Of a stretch of 17,243 bases of DNA, positions 1-6,062 are shown piece after piece. The notes under the pieces are model-generated. The model was not told where the DNA came from and did no database searches. It was given only the letters and a program-made list of their open reading frames with translations. How positions within the stretch are numbered: the first letter of the stretch is position 1; every line of letters starts with the position of its first letter. Position numbers and translations under genes: made by a program. The DNA is from JAVBPP01 sp031549535 (lineage in GTDB: Bacteria; Bacillota; Clostridia; Oscillospirales; Acutalibacteraceae), in assembly GCA_031549535.1 (NCBI GenBank), contig JAVBPP010000103.1:1-17243 (forward strand), written 5' to 3'.

Positions 1-22
1 AAAGGGTGCGGCTTTTTTCTTT
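1..22 (+). terminator. 3' half of a possible intrinsic terminator cut by the window edge
   Basis: The window opens with AAAGGGTGCGGC followed by TTTTTTCTTTG. A GC-rich arm running directly into a T tract is what the descending half of a rho-independent terminator looks like. The ascending arm would be GCCGCACCCTTT just outside the window, so this is a guess about unseen sequence. If right, a plus-strand gene ends just to the left, for instance the last gene of the mobile element suggested by the G-run array that follows. Confidence 0.3.
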
Positions 23-38
23 GTTCGTATTGATTGGC

Positions 39-297
39 GGGGGGACAAAAAGCTCGAGGGGGGTACACATCGATGCAAGGGGGGGGCAAATCCTCAAATG
101 TGATGAGGAAAATCCATTCAATGGGGGGGTACATATCTTCCAGAAGTGGGGGTATAAATCATCCAAAGGGGGGTGCAAATTCTCGCAGAGGGGGGGTGCA
201 AAAATATTGCTATCCAAATCGGGAAGTGGTATACTGAATAAAGTTTATGGATTTCGCTCTGAAAAAGACGAACCGCTCTCGAAATGAGGGGGGGACA
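39..297. repeat. Array of G-run repeats, possible end of an IS21-like element
   Basis: Eight runs of five to eight G begin at 39, 58, 79, 123, 148, 168, 190 and 288. Most are followed by T-A/G-C/T-A-A/C-A (for example GGGGGGTACACAT at 58, GGGGGGTGCAAAT at 168). Spacing is 19, 21, 44 (about two units), 25, 20, 22 and then 98 bp. The first and last units differ from the inner ones by GGGGGG-ACAAA. Sequence between the runs is not conserved, so this is neither a CRISPR nor a simple tandem repeat but an array of short sites. IS21-family elements are known to carry multiple transposase-binding repeats at their ends and to end in CA, and GGGGGGGACA at 288-297 would fit as a terminus. No transposase gene is in view, so the assignment is inference; the array itself is plain. 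The small open frames across it are by-products of the G-runs. Confidence 0.5.
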
Positions 298-330
298 AAC
301 CCCGAAATTTTATTGCGAAATTGTATCATT

Positions 331-597
331 TCAGGAGTCTAAACACAAACAAGCAAAACTGGAGCAGGCCGCGCCGCTGGCGTTCTGCGCCGGCTGGGGC
401 ACAACGCTAACGATACAAAGCGTTACAGTAAGTGGGTTAGAAACTGCAGCGTAACTTGCCATACAAGATGCGGGCGCAGCTATCAGCATATTATCCCAAT
501 CCCGATTAGAAAGATAGAAATCGGAAATCGTTGCGTGCTGTATGCAATTTTCGATTTGAGTTTCGTCATCTTTCTTATTCGAATTGGTATTACTGGT
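331..597 (-). CDS. Candidate RiPP-like precursor peptide, Cys/Ser/Thr-rich, start codon apparently lost
   Basis: On the minus strand an 88-codon open frame runs from 597 to the TGA at 331-333. Its product has a polar, acidic N-terminal half (SNTNSNKKDDETQIEN...) and a C-terminal half rich in Ala, Ser, Thr, Val and Cys, with NPLTVTLCIVSVV and the ending ACSSFACLCLDS. This leader-plus-core layout, with a Cys cluster at the very end, resembles precursors of ribosomally made modified peptides such as class II lanthipeptides. AAAGGAG at 605-611 lies 7 nt before codon ACC (595-597), exactly where ATG would be expected, and the next codon reads Ser. No ATG, GTG or TTG exists in frame before the ATG at 487-489, which would give a 52-residue product starting MLIAAPASCM. 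The frame begins 57 nt after the ABC exporter stop, so the two could be one transcript. No modification enzyme is visible. It may be a decayed precursor, a truncated gene, or a chance frame. Confidence 0.4.
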   Translation of the reverse strand, partial: TSNTNSNKKDDETQIENCIQHATISDFYLSNRDWDNMLIAAPASCMASYAAVSNPLTVTLCIVSVVPQPAQNASGAACSSFACLCLDS

Positions 598-604
598 AGC
601 TGCG

Positions 605-611
605 CTCCTTT
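605..611 (-). promoter_or_regulatory. Ribosome binding site without a start codon
   Basis: Minus-strand AAAGGAG follows directly on two TAA stops and is 7 nt from ACC at 595-597. Placement and strength are those of a real translation start, which is why the missing start codon of the downstream peptide frame stands out. Confidence 0.5.
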
Positions 612-654
612 ATTACAATTTTTGAAAAGGAAATGATGAGCCTGGATTTGCACG

Positions 655-2424
655 TTAAGTTTGACTATAATACTTCGCCTGCATTTGAAACAGTTCGGCG
701 TATTGGCCGTTGGCCTTTATGAGCTCGTCATGCGAACCGTATTCAACGATTTCACCATGATGAAACACAGCAATTTGGTCACAAAATCGTGTGCTTGAGA
801 GCCTGTGTGAGATGTATACCGCCGTCTTTTCTGAGACTAACTTGTCAAAATGCTGATAAATTTCATGTTCTGCCCTTGGGTCAAGCGCAGCGGTTGGCTC
901 GTCAAGAACAATAATCGGTGCCCCCTTGAACAAGGCTCTCGCCAAAGCAATTTTTTGACCTTCGCCGCCGGAGGGTTCAAAACCCTCTTCGTTAAAATCC
1001 CGATAGACAAGCGTGTGAATGCCCTGCGGTAAACTGTCGAGCTTCTCGCCAAGACCCGCTTTGCGCAGAATAGACTCAATCTCACCGTCACTTGCAAGCT
1101 CGCTTTTAGAAAGTGCAACATTGTCCTTCAAGCTGAGTGCATAAAGTTTGTAGTCTTGAAAAACTGTTGCAAACAGCCCCATATATGCTTCGTAATCCAT
1201 GTCGCGAATATCAAGGCCGTTAAGCAGAATTTGCCCTTCAGTCGGGTCATAAATACGGCACAGCAGTTTGACGAATGTCGTCTTTCCCGCGCCGTTTTCT
1301 CCGATAATGGCCAATTTACGCCCCAGGCTTAATCGTATATTAATATTTTTCAGAGCATATCCGCCTTGTCCCGGATAGGAAAAAGAAACATTCTTGAACT
1401 CTATTTCATAGGGTTCCATTGGCAGCGGCAGCTGCTTGTTGTTTCGCATATTTGCAGGTATATCCAGATACTCTTCAATTGCCTTGTAATAGTTTCGGTA
1501 TTCCGCAACCTCAACTATGTTCTGCATAACACTCCGCATCGCGTTTGAAAACGCCGCGACGCCCGCGATATACATGGAAAAATCCCCAATGGTGATGCTG
1601 CTGCTCACAACCCGAGTCACAAGATACCCATAAGAAACCACTTGCTGGATTAGCTTGGTAAGGGAATGAAACACGTCCGACTTGATCCCAAGGGCATTGT
1701 TCTTCTTGTAGCTGTCATAGCCTTTATTCCAGTGTTCGTTTTCACGCCTCAGAAGCCACGCTCCGATATTGTTCAGGCGAATTTCTTTGCCATAGGAGAA
1801 GTCCTCCAAAACTTGACTGTAATACATCGTCCTGCGTTCCGTCAGCGTCAGAGACAGCCGCATTTCAGCCTGTTTGCGCTGCACTCTTGACTCAACAAAA
1901 CTTGACGCGAGGACAAGGCTAACAAACAAAATGACCATCAGCGGATGCAGCGATGCCACAACAACGATAACGCCAATAAGCGTAACCGATTTTCCGATAA
2001 TCTCGATAGCCATGTCCAGCACATAGCCGAAACCCTTCCAGTTGCCGAAAAGGAATTTCTCTGCTTTTTCCTTCATTTCAAGGTAATGACTGCTTTCAAT
2101 ATCGGCATAGTCCGCGTGTATCGTCTTTGTATGGAGAAGAACCTGAAACGCCTGTGAAATTTTAATGCGGTGGGTAAAGCCCGTCCATTGCAGCCAGTTC
2201 GAAATGGAACCAGCGATAAAGGTGTAGCCCACCAAGATGCCGATATGCAACAGAAGGCAGGACGGCCGCTTTGCTCCCATGAGCTCGTTGATGATATAAC
2301 GCGGCATAACCACAGCTACAATCGGAATTATGGATGCGATAAACTGATTTAGCACCCGGTAAATAATATATTTCTTCTCGTGCTGCCAGCTGAATTTTAT
2401 AAAAAACCATAATCCTTTTAACAT
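655..2424 (-). CDS. ABC exporter, fused membrane and ATPase domains
   Basis: A 589-residue half-transporter of the exporter type that would work as a homodimer in the cytoplasmic membrane, pumping out a peptide, lipid or drug. Residues 1 to about 330 form the six-helix membrane domain (hydrophobic stretches around ASIIPIVAVVMP, LLHIGILVGYTFIAG, VTLIGVIVVVASLH, VILFVSLVLASS). The ATPase domain has Walker A GENGAGKT near 375, the Q-loop FQDYKLY, a non-standard signature PSGGEGQK near 485 (LSGGQ is usual), Walker B IIVLDEPTAALD near 505 and the H-loop ISHR near 537. There is no C39 peptidase domain. I place the start at ATG 2422-2424 because GGAGGG (2431-2436) lies 6 nt upstream. The frame stays open back to a TTG at 2517, but that part overlaps the structured leader. 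The gene has its own promoter and attenuator-like leader, and a RiPP-like peptide frame follows it. Its GC content is lower than its neighbours. The substrate cannot be told from the sequence. Confidence 0.9.
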   Translation of the reverse strand: MLKGLWFFIKFSWQHEKKYIIYRVLNQFIASIIPIVAVVMPRYIINELMGAKRPSCLLLHIGILVGYTFIAGSISNWLQWTGFTHRIKISQAFQVLLHTKTIHADYADIESSHYLEMKEKAEKFLFGNWKGFGYVLDMAIEIIGKSVTLIGVIVVVASLHPLMVILFVSLVLASSFVESRVQRKQAEMRLSLTLTERRTMYYSQVLEDFSYGKEIRLNNIGAWLLRRENEHWNKGYDSYKKNNALGIKSDVFHSLTKLIQQVVSYGYLVTRVVSSSITIGDFSMYIAGVAAFSNAMRSVMQNIVEVAEYRNYYKAIEEYLDIPANMRNNKQLPLPMEPYEIEFKNVSFSYPGQGGYALKNINIRLSLGRKLAIIGENGAGKTTFVKLLCRIYDPTEGQILLNGLDIRDMDYEAYMGLFATVFQDYKLYALSLKDNVALSKSELASDGEIESILRKAGLGEKLDSLPQGIHTLVYRDFNEEGFEPSGGEGQKIALARALFKGAPIIVLDEPTAALDPRAEHEIYQHFDKLVSEKTAVYISHRLSSTRFCDQIAVFHHGEIVEYGSHDELIKANGQYAELFQMQAKYYSQT

Positions 2425-2441
2425 AACAATCCCTCCAAAAA

Positions 2442-2571
2442 TGTCCGCAAAATACGGAAAATAGAGCATTGAAGCGCTCTTTCGGACACAAAAATGCCAT
2501 AAAGAGCACAACAACAAAAGGGGCTCGCCCCTTTGGATTGTGAAAAGCTGACGCTTTCTACTCTTTATGGC
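2442..2571 (-). promoter_or_regulatory. Structured 5' leader with alternating stems (attenuator) of the ABC exporter
   Basis: In transcript order: segment 1 GCCATAAAGAG (2571-2561), a small hairpin AAAGC-GTCA-GCTTT (2557-2544), a strong hairpin (2542-2507), segment 2 CTCTTTATGGC (2506-2496), segment 3 AAAGAGC (2482-2476) and segment 4 GCTCT (2467-2463). Segments 1 and 2 are perfect 11-bp complements and close a three-way junction around the two hairpins. GCTCTTT (2507-2501), which overlaps segment 2, can instead pair with segment 3, and AGAGC of segment 3 can pair with segment 4. TGTCCG/CGGACA (2488-2483 with 2447-2442) closes an outer stem just before the ribosome binding site. Mutually exclusive 1:2, 2:3 and 3:4 pairing next to a leader peptide is the layout of translation-dependent attenuators such as those of erm genes and bmrCD. 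Pairings are read directly; the regulatory role is inferred. Confidence 0.6.
2507..2542 (-). terminator. Possible intrinsic terminator inside the ABC exporter leader
   Basis: On the minus strand AAAGGGGC-GA-GCCCCTTT is a perfect 8-bp stem (2534-2527 with 2524-2517). It is followed by a U-rich but interrupted tail, TTTTGTTGTTGTG, whose last bases TTGTG also pair with CACAA upstream of the stem (2542-2538 with 2511-2507). It could end transcription before the exporter gene, or simply be an arm of the three-way junction. Confidence 0.45.
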
Positions 2572-2610
2572 TTAGAGAAGGATAAAAGGCTTAAAGTTTG
2601 TTCTCAGCAT
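2572..2610 (-). CDS. Leader peptide of the ABC exporter (12 residues)
   Basis: Minus-strand ATG at 2610-2608 opens the short frame MLRTNFKPFILL, closed by TAA at 2574-2572, one base before the first stem strand of the leader structure. GGGAGG at 2628-2623 lies 12 nt upstream, a long but usable spacing. The frame lies 34 nt downstream of the -10 box. Placement between promoter and alternating stems suggests a regulatory peptide on which a stalled ribosome would cover segment 1 and re-route folding, as known for erm, cat and bmrB leaders. The peptide sequence itself is not one I recognise. Confidence 0.5.
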   Translation of the reverse strand: MLRTNFKPFILL

Positions 2611-2643
2611 ACGCTTGGCAAACCTCCCGAAATTGATACTTGG

Positions 2644-2672
2644 ATTATACCAAGGTTGCAACGTTTTGTAAA
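2644..2672 (-). promoter_or_regulatory. Sigma-A promoter of the ABC exporter unit
   Basis: Minus strand TTTACA (2672-2667), 17-bp spacer, perfect TATAAT (2649-2644). It lies directly after the patatin gene's stop codon and before the leader peptide, giving a 5' leader of about 210 nt to the exporter ATG. Confidence 0.75.
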
Positions 2673-2686
2673 CTGTTGTAGTCGTA

Positions 2687-3574
2687 TTATGCGTTCAGCG
2701 CCGCCCGAATCTCGCGCAGATGTGCCTTTGCCTCCCGATACCCCGCCTCTACGCAGGCGGGCATCTGAGAAAAGCTGAGCAAATTTGCTTTCTCCGGCAA
2801 CTGGGGCGTGAGGCGATAGCGTTCCTCTCTTGCACTGCAGTTTTCCAGCGCGTCTCCCATGATGGTCAGCGCGGCGGACAGGACATCCGGAATGCCGCAG
2901 GGCGGAGCAGGGCGATAATGTTTACTGACATCCACGGCCAGCACCCGTTCGGCTCCCGCGGCCAGCAGCAAATCCGCAGGCAGGTTCTGCGTGGTTCCGC
3001 CGTCAATTAAGCTATAGGCTCCTATACTGCGCGGGCGGAACAGACCGGGGAACGCCGCGCTTGCTGCCATGGCCTCACTCAGGCGCGCCGCAGCCGTCCA
3101 CTTGACAGGGCTGTTCCCTCTGGCGTATACTGAACCGGACTGGTTCGGCGGCTTGAGGTTGGAAAACACGATGGTTTCTCCGCTGCGCAAATCCACGGCG
3201 GGCAGGATGACCGGGCATTTGACCTCCCCCAGCGCCATACCGCCGGTTATCCGGCGCAAATATTTCTCGAGCCGATCTCCCTTGATTAAACCGGAAAAAC
3301 AGGCCTCTCCCCCCAGCAGAAAACGCGGGGCGAGCAGCGCCATGCCTTTATTATCCCAATCCAACAGCTTTTTGCCGCGGACGGAAAGCCGGTGGATTTC
3401 CTCACACAATTCATCCGGGGAGAGCCCCGCCGCATACAGGCCCGCAATGAGCGCGCCCGCGCTTGCCCCGGCCAATATGTTCGGACGCAGGCCTGCCTGC
3501 CGGAGCGCCTGCAGAACCCCCACATGCGCGGCTCCCCGTGCGCCGCCGCCGGAGAGGGCGATAGAAAACGTCAT
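2687..3574 (-). CDS. Patatin-like phospholipase / serine esterase (RssA-type)
   Basis: A 295-residue patatin-family alpha/beta hydrolase. The oxyanion loop GGGARG is at 9-14, the nucleophile elbow GASAG at 36-40 with Ser38, and the second half of the catalytic dyad is Asp191 in DGG. These are all parts needed for acyl hydrolysis of lipids, and the length matches bacterial stand-alone members. No signal peptide or membrane segment is seen, so it is probably cytoplasmic. An upstream in-frame GTG (3583) would overlap the ribosome binding site; ATG 3574 sits 8 nt after AGGGG and is preferred. The gene is monocistronic and divergent from the GT8 gene. The true lipid substrate is not predictable from sequence. 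Confidence 0.88.
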   Translation of the reverse strand: MTFSIALSGGGARGAAHVGVLQALRQAGLRPNILAGASAGALIAGLYAAGLSPDELCEEIHRLSVRGKKLLDWDNKGMALLAPRFLLGGEACFSGLIKGDRLEKYLRRITGGMALGEVKCPVILPAVDLRSGETIVFSNLKPPNQSGSVYARGNSPVKWTAAARLSEAMAASAAFPGLFRPRSIGAYSLIDGGTTQNLPADLLLAAGAERVLAVDVSKHYRPAPPCGIPDVLSAALTIMGDALENCSAREERYRLTPQLPEKANLLSFSQMPACVEAGYREAKAHLREIRAALNA

Positions 3575-3595
3575 AATAGCCACCCCTTATAGAGC

Positions 3596-3625
3596 ATTCT
3601 ATGCCGCCGGGTTTTAAATTGGCAA
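3596..3625 (-). promoter_or_regulatory. Probable promoter of the patatin-like gene
   Basis: Minus strand TTGCCA (3625-3620), 18-bp spacer, TAGAAT (3601-3596). Transcription would start about 15 nt before the patatin ATG. The -35 box overlaps the ribosome binding site region of the divergent glycosyltransferase gene. Confidence 0.45.
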
Positions 3626-3639
3626 AGGAGAAACGCACC

Positions 3640-4467
3640 ATGGATATGAATTTGTTCGTAACGCTGGATGAGCGGTACTTAGATCCCTTGCGCGTGATGC
3701 TGTACTCCTTATGCAAAAGCAATCCGCGCCATCGCTTTACGGTTTATCTATTGCACTCCAGCCTGGAGCAGGAGCACATCGCGCTTGCCGAGGCTAACCT
3801 GCCCCCGGGGCAGTGCACACTGGTTTCCGTTCGCGTCCCAAAGGAGAAGTTTCAGGATTTGCCCTGCTCCGAGCGTTGGCCGGTGGAGGCGAGCTACCGC
3901 ATATTTGCCGCGCAGCTGCTGCCGGAAACGCTGGAGCGCGCGCTGTACCTCGACCCGGACATTGTGGTGATTAACGATTTGGAAAAGCTGTATACCCTGG
4001 ATTTTGAAAATAACTTTTTCGCCGCGGCCTCCCATATGTTTATTCAGATGCAAATTATCAGTTGGTATCGCTTTGATATGAAGCGCGGCAGCCAGTATAT
4101 CAACTCCGGCGTGATGCTGTTCAACCTTGCGCTGCTGCGCAAAGAGCAGAACACGCGCGAGGTCTATCGCTTTATCGAGCAATACCGCAAACGGCTGGTG
4201 CTGTTTGACCAGGATATTTTAAACGGCGTCTACCACCGCCGCACGAAATATATCAGTCCGTTGCAGTATAATTTGGATGAAAAATACTATAACATGTATA
4301 ACATGAACCCTTATGTGTTTTTTAACCGCGTAGATATCCCCTGGGTGAAGCGCAACACGGTTATCATTCACTTCAACGGCAAAAACAAGCCCTGGAACAG
4401 GCGCTACCGGGGGCAGTTTAAGCGGGAATTTTATGACCCGGTTGCGGGGGAAGCGCTGCGGGGTTAG
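3640..4467 (+). CDS. Glycosyltransferase family 8 protein (LgtC/GspA-like)
   Basis: A 275-residue retaining glycosyltransferase of the GT8 (GT-A fold) type, which moves a hexose from a UDP-sugar to a cell-surface or storage acceptor. Visible family marks are the N-terminal VTLDERYLDPLRVMLYSL nucleotide-sugar strand, the metal-binding DPD at 105-107 inside ALYLDPDIVVINDLEKLY, INSGVMLFNL, the FDQDILN block, and the C-terminal HFNGKNKPW with His244, the usual second metal/phosphate ligand. The start is ATG 3640, 9 nt after AAAGGAG, rather than the ATG at 3601. There is no membrane segment, so it is a cytosolic or peripheral enzyme. Acceptor and donor cannot be decided. The neighbouring patatin and methyltransferase genes do not form an obvious polysaccharide cluster. 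Confidence 0.88.
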   Translation: MDMNLFVTLDERYLDPLRVMLYSLCKSNPRHRFTVYLLHSSLEQEHIALAEANLPPGQCTLVSVRVPKEKFQDLPCSERWPVEASYRIFAAQLLPETLERALYLDPDIVVINDLEKLYTLDFENNFFAAASHMFIQMQIISWYRFDMKRGSQYINSGVMLFNLALLRKEQNTREVYRFIEQYRKRLVLFDQDILNGVYHRRTKYISPLQYNLDEKYYNMYNMNPYVFFNRVDIPWVKRNTVIIHFNGKNKPWNRRYRGQFKREFYDPVAGEALRG

Positions 4468-4527
4468 GTTGAAATGAAGTCGCGTGGGGGCCTGCGCCTG
4501 CGAAGCAGAATTTGTATGTTTGGGCAA

Positions 4528-4556
4528 TTGCGAATGCTTCAATAACCTATTTGTAT
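4528..4556 (+). promoter_or_regulatory. Weak candidate promoter of the methyltransferase gene
   Basis: TTGCGA, 17-bp spacer, TTGTAT. The match to consensus is poor. An 11-bp direct repeat ATTTGTATGTT occurs at 4510-4520 and 4549-4559, the second copy covering the -10 position. Confidence 0.25.
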
Positions 4557-4576
4557 GTTACGAAGGAGGCAAGATT

Positions 4577-5209
4577 GTGAATAAAGGCGAAGCAGAATTA
4601 AGCTATTGGATGGGACGGTATCAGACTGAAAACCATTCTTTCCGAAATGACCATTATGAATATTTTTATACGGAATATTTTAGTTTAGACAAAAGTTATT
4701 ATTCTGGCAAACGAGTCCTTGATATCGGGTGCGGTCCCAGAGGTTCTCTGGAATGGGCAGACAACACCTTGGACAGAATCGGAATTGATCCGCTGGCAAA
4801 TGACTATATGCAGTTTGATATTTCGAAACTGAAAATGACCTATATTCTGTCAGGTTCAGAGCACATTCCTTTCCCGGATAACTATTTTGATATAATCACT
4901 TCATTTAATTCTTTGGATCATGTGGATGATTTAGATGCAACCATCGAGCAGATTAAATTAAAACTGAAACAAAAAGGTTTGTTCTTACTGATGACAGAAG
5001 TGAACCATGAGCCAACGCCCACCGAGCCAATCGTGTTCGATTTTAGTGTTGTGTCAAAGTTCTTACCTGAATTTGAATTGCGTGATGAAAGGCATTATGA
5101 AAAATTGTCAGAAGCCGGTACCTATGGCGTTGATATATTTCCACCATATGATCATAATAATTTAACACAAAGATATGGGATACTGACGGCGAAATTTATG
5201 AAAAGATAA
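4577..5209 (+). CDS. Class I SAM-dependent methyltransferase
   Basis: A 210-residue protein with the class I methyltransferase core. Motif I VLDIGCG is at 47-53, followed by an acidic residue at the end of beta2 (RIGIDP), the SGSEHIPFPDNYFDIITSFNSLDHVDD block (motifs III-IV of the Methyltransf_11 type) and LKQKGLFLLMTE. The start is GTG 4577, 7 nt after AAGGAGG; a longer frame upstream from 4484 lacks a ribosome binding site and encodes an unlikely Cys-rich tail. Codon use is clearly richer in A/T than in the flanking genes, suggesting horizontal acquisition. It ends in a strong terminator shared with the next gene's start. The methyl acceptor (small molecule, lipid or tailoring substrate) is unknown. 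Confidence 0.82.
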   Translation: MNKGEAELSYWMGRYQTENHSFRNDHYEYFYTEYFSLDKSYYSGKRVLDIGCGPRGSLEWADNTLDRIGIDPLANDYMQFDISKLKMTYILSGSEHIPFPDNYFDIITSFNSLDHVDDLDATIEQIKLKLKQKGLFLLMTEVNHEPTPTEPIVFDFSVVSKFLPEFELRDERHYEKLSEAGTYGVDIFPPYDHNNLTQRYGILTAKFMKR

Positions 5210-5211
5210 TC

Positions 5212-5255
5212 AATGCCTCCTGTTTTTGGTTACACTAAAAACAGGAGGCATTTTT
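5212..5255 (+). terminator. Terminator that contains the next gene's ribosome binding site
   Basis: A perfect 16-bp stem: AATGCCTCCTGTTTTT (5212-5227) pairs with AAAAACAGGAGGCATT (5237-5252), with a 9-nt loop, and the stem runs into TTTTT (5251-5255). It sits 2 nt after the methyltransferase stop codon. The descending arm holds AGGAGG (5244-5249), the only Shine-Dalgarno sequence for the SDR start at 5256, so in any full-length read-through transcript that site is paired. Confidence 0.85.
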
Positions 5256-6062
5256 ATGACAATCATCATCACCGGTTCATCCGATGGCATCGGCAAAAGC
5301 GCCGCGGGAACCCTTGCGCGCATGGGGCATACGGTTTACGGCATCTCCCGCTCGCCGACCGGGGTGCCGGGCGTGCACAGCCTAATAGCTGATGTAGGGG
5401 AACCCAGTAGCTTAGGCGCAGCGGCAGAGCAAATTTTAGCAGAAGAGCCCTGCATTGACCTGTTACTCTGCTGCGCGGGTGTGTCCCTTGCATCACCTGC
5501 GGCGTTCACTGAATCCGCCGATGCGCGGCATGTGCACGACGTCAATTTTTGGGGCTGTGTGGAGAGCTGCTCCTTGTTTCTGCCAGCCCTGCGCCGGAAC
5601 GGCGGCGGGAAAATTATGCTGGTTTCTTCCATGGCAGGGCAGATTCCCATTCCCTACCTCGGCTTTTATTGCAGCGCAAAGGCGGCCTTGGATGCCTACG
5701 CCCAAACCCTGCGTATGGAGCTGCGGCCGTTCGGCATTTCCGTGAGCGTGCTTTCCCCCGGCGGTGTGCGCACCCAGCTCACGGCGAAACGCAAAAAATA
5801 CAGCGAATACAGCAGCGCATCCACCGGCACACAATTCAGCGCACCGGGGCTGCACCACATGACGCGCTCTATTGGGCGGGAGGAGCAAAGCGGTATGCCC
5901 ATCCGCCAGGTGACGGCGGCGATTCTGCGGAATATCTGCAAAAAATATCCGCCCGCGGTCATTCCCGTGGGCGGATGGTATCATCTGTTTGCGTTGCTGC
6001 AACGCCTCAGCCCGCGCAGGCTGCTGCTGCGCGTTGTGGCGATGAAGTATGCGCGGTTATAA
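5256..6062 (+). CDS. Short-chain dehydrogenase/reductase
   Basis: A 268-residue classical SDR. The NAD(P)-binding TGSSDGIG is at 6-13, CCAG replaces the usual NNAG, and the catalytic residues are Ser125, Tyr138 and Lys142 in the YCSAK motif, with the normal 13-residue Ser-Tyr spacing. The C-terminal LSPRRLLLRVVAMKY tail is typical of the SDRs annotated only as family oxidoreductase. The substrate is unknown. The start ATG 5256 is set by AGGAGG at 5244-5249, which lies inside the preceding terminator. The last 6 bases, TTATAA, are shared with the convergent glycogen phosphorylase gene, so each gene's stop codon lies in the other. Confidence 0.85.
   Translation: MTIIITGSSDGIGKSAAGTLARMGHTVYGISRSPTGVPGVHSLIADVGEPSSLGAAAEQILAEEPCIDLLLCCAGVSLASPAAFTESADARHVHDVNFWGCVESCSLFLPALRRNGGGKIMLVSSMAGQIPIPYLGFYCSAKAALDAYAQTLRMELRPFGISVSVLSPGGVRTQLTAKRKKYSEYSSASTGTQFSAPGLHHMTRSIGREEQSGMPIRQVTAAILRNICKKYPPAVIPVGGWYHLFALLQRLSPRRLLLRVVAMKYARL

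Noticed and set aside
6..287. Small open frames with Gly-Gly repeats across the G-run array
   Set aside because: The Gly repeats come directly from the G-runs; there is no ribosome binding site and no protein-like composition.
39..300. CRISPR array
   Set aside because: The repeated unit is only about 12 bp, imperfect and unevenly spaced, without a palindromic repeat or cas genes.
483..569. 28-residue basic-hydrophobic peptide frame (MTKLKSK...) on the minus strand, in another frame from the RiPP-like frame
   Set aside because: It has no ribosome binding site of its own and overlaps the better supported frame; kept only as an alternative reading.
2425..2517. Longer ABC exporter start reaching back to TTG 2517
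   Set aside because: The extension lies in the structured leader, and GGAGGG is correctly placed for ATG 2424.
4484..4576. N-terminal extension of the methyltransferase (MGACACEAE...)
   Set aside because: No ribosome binding site at 4484, whereas GTG 4577 has AAGGAGG at 7 nt; the extension is not like methyltransferase sequence.
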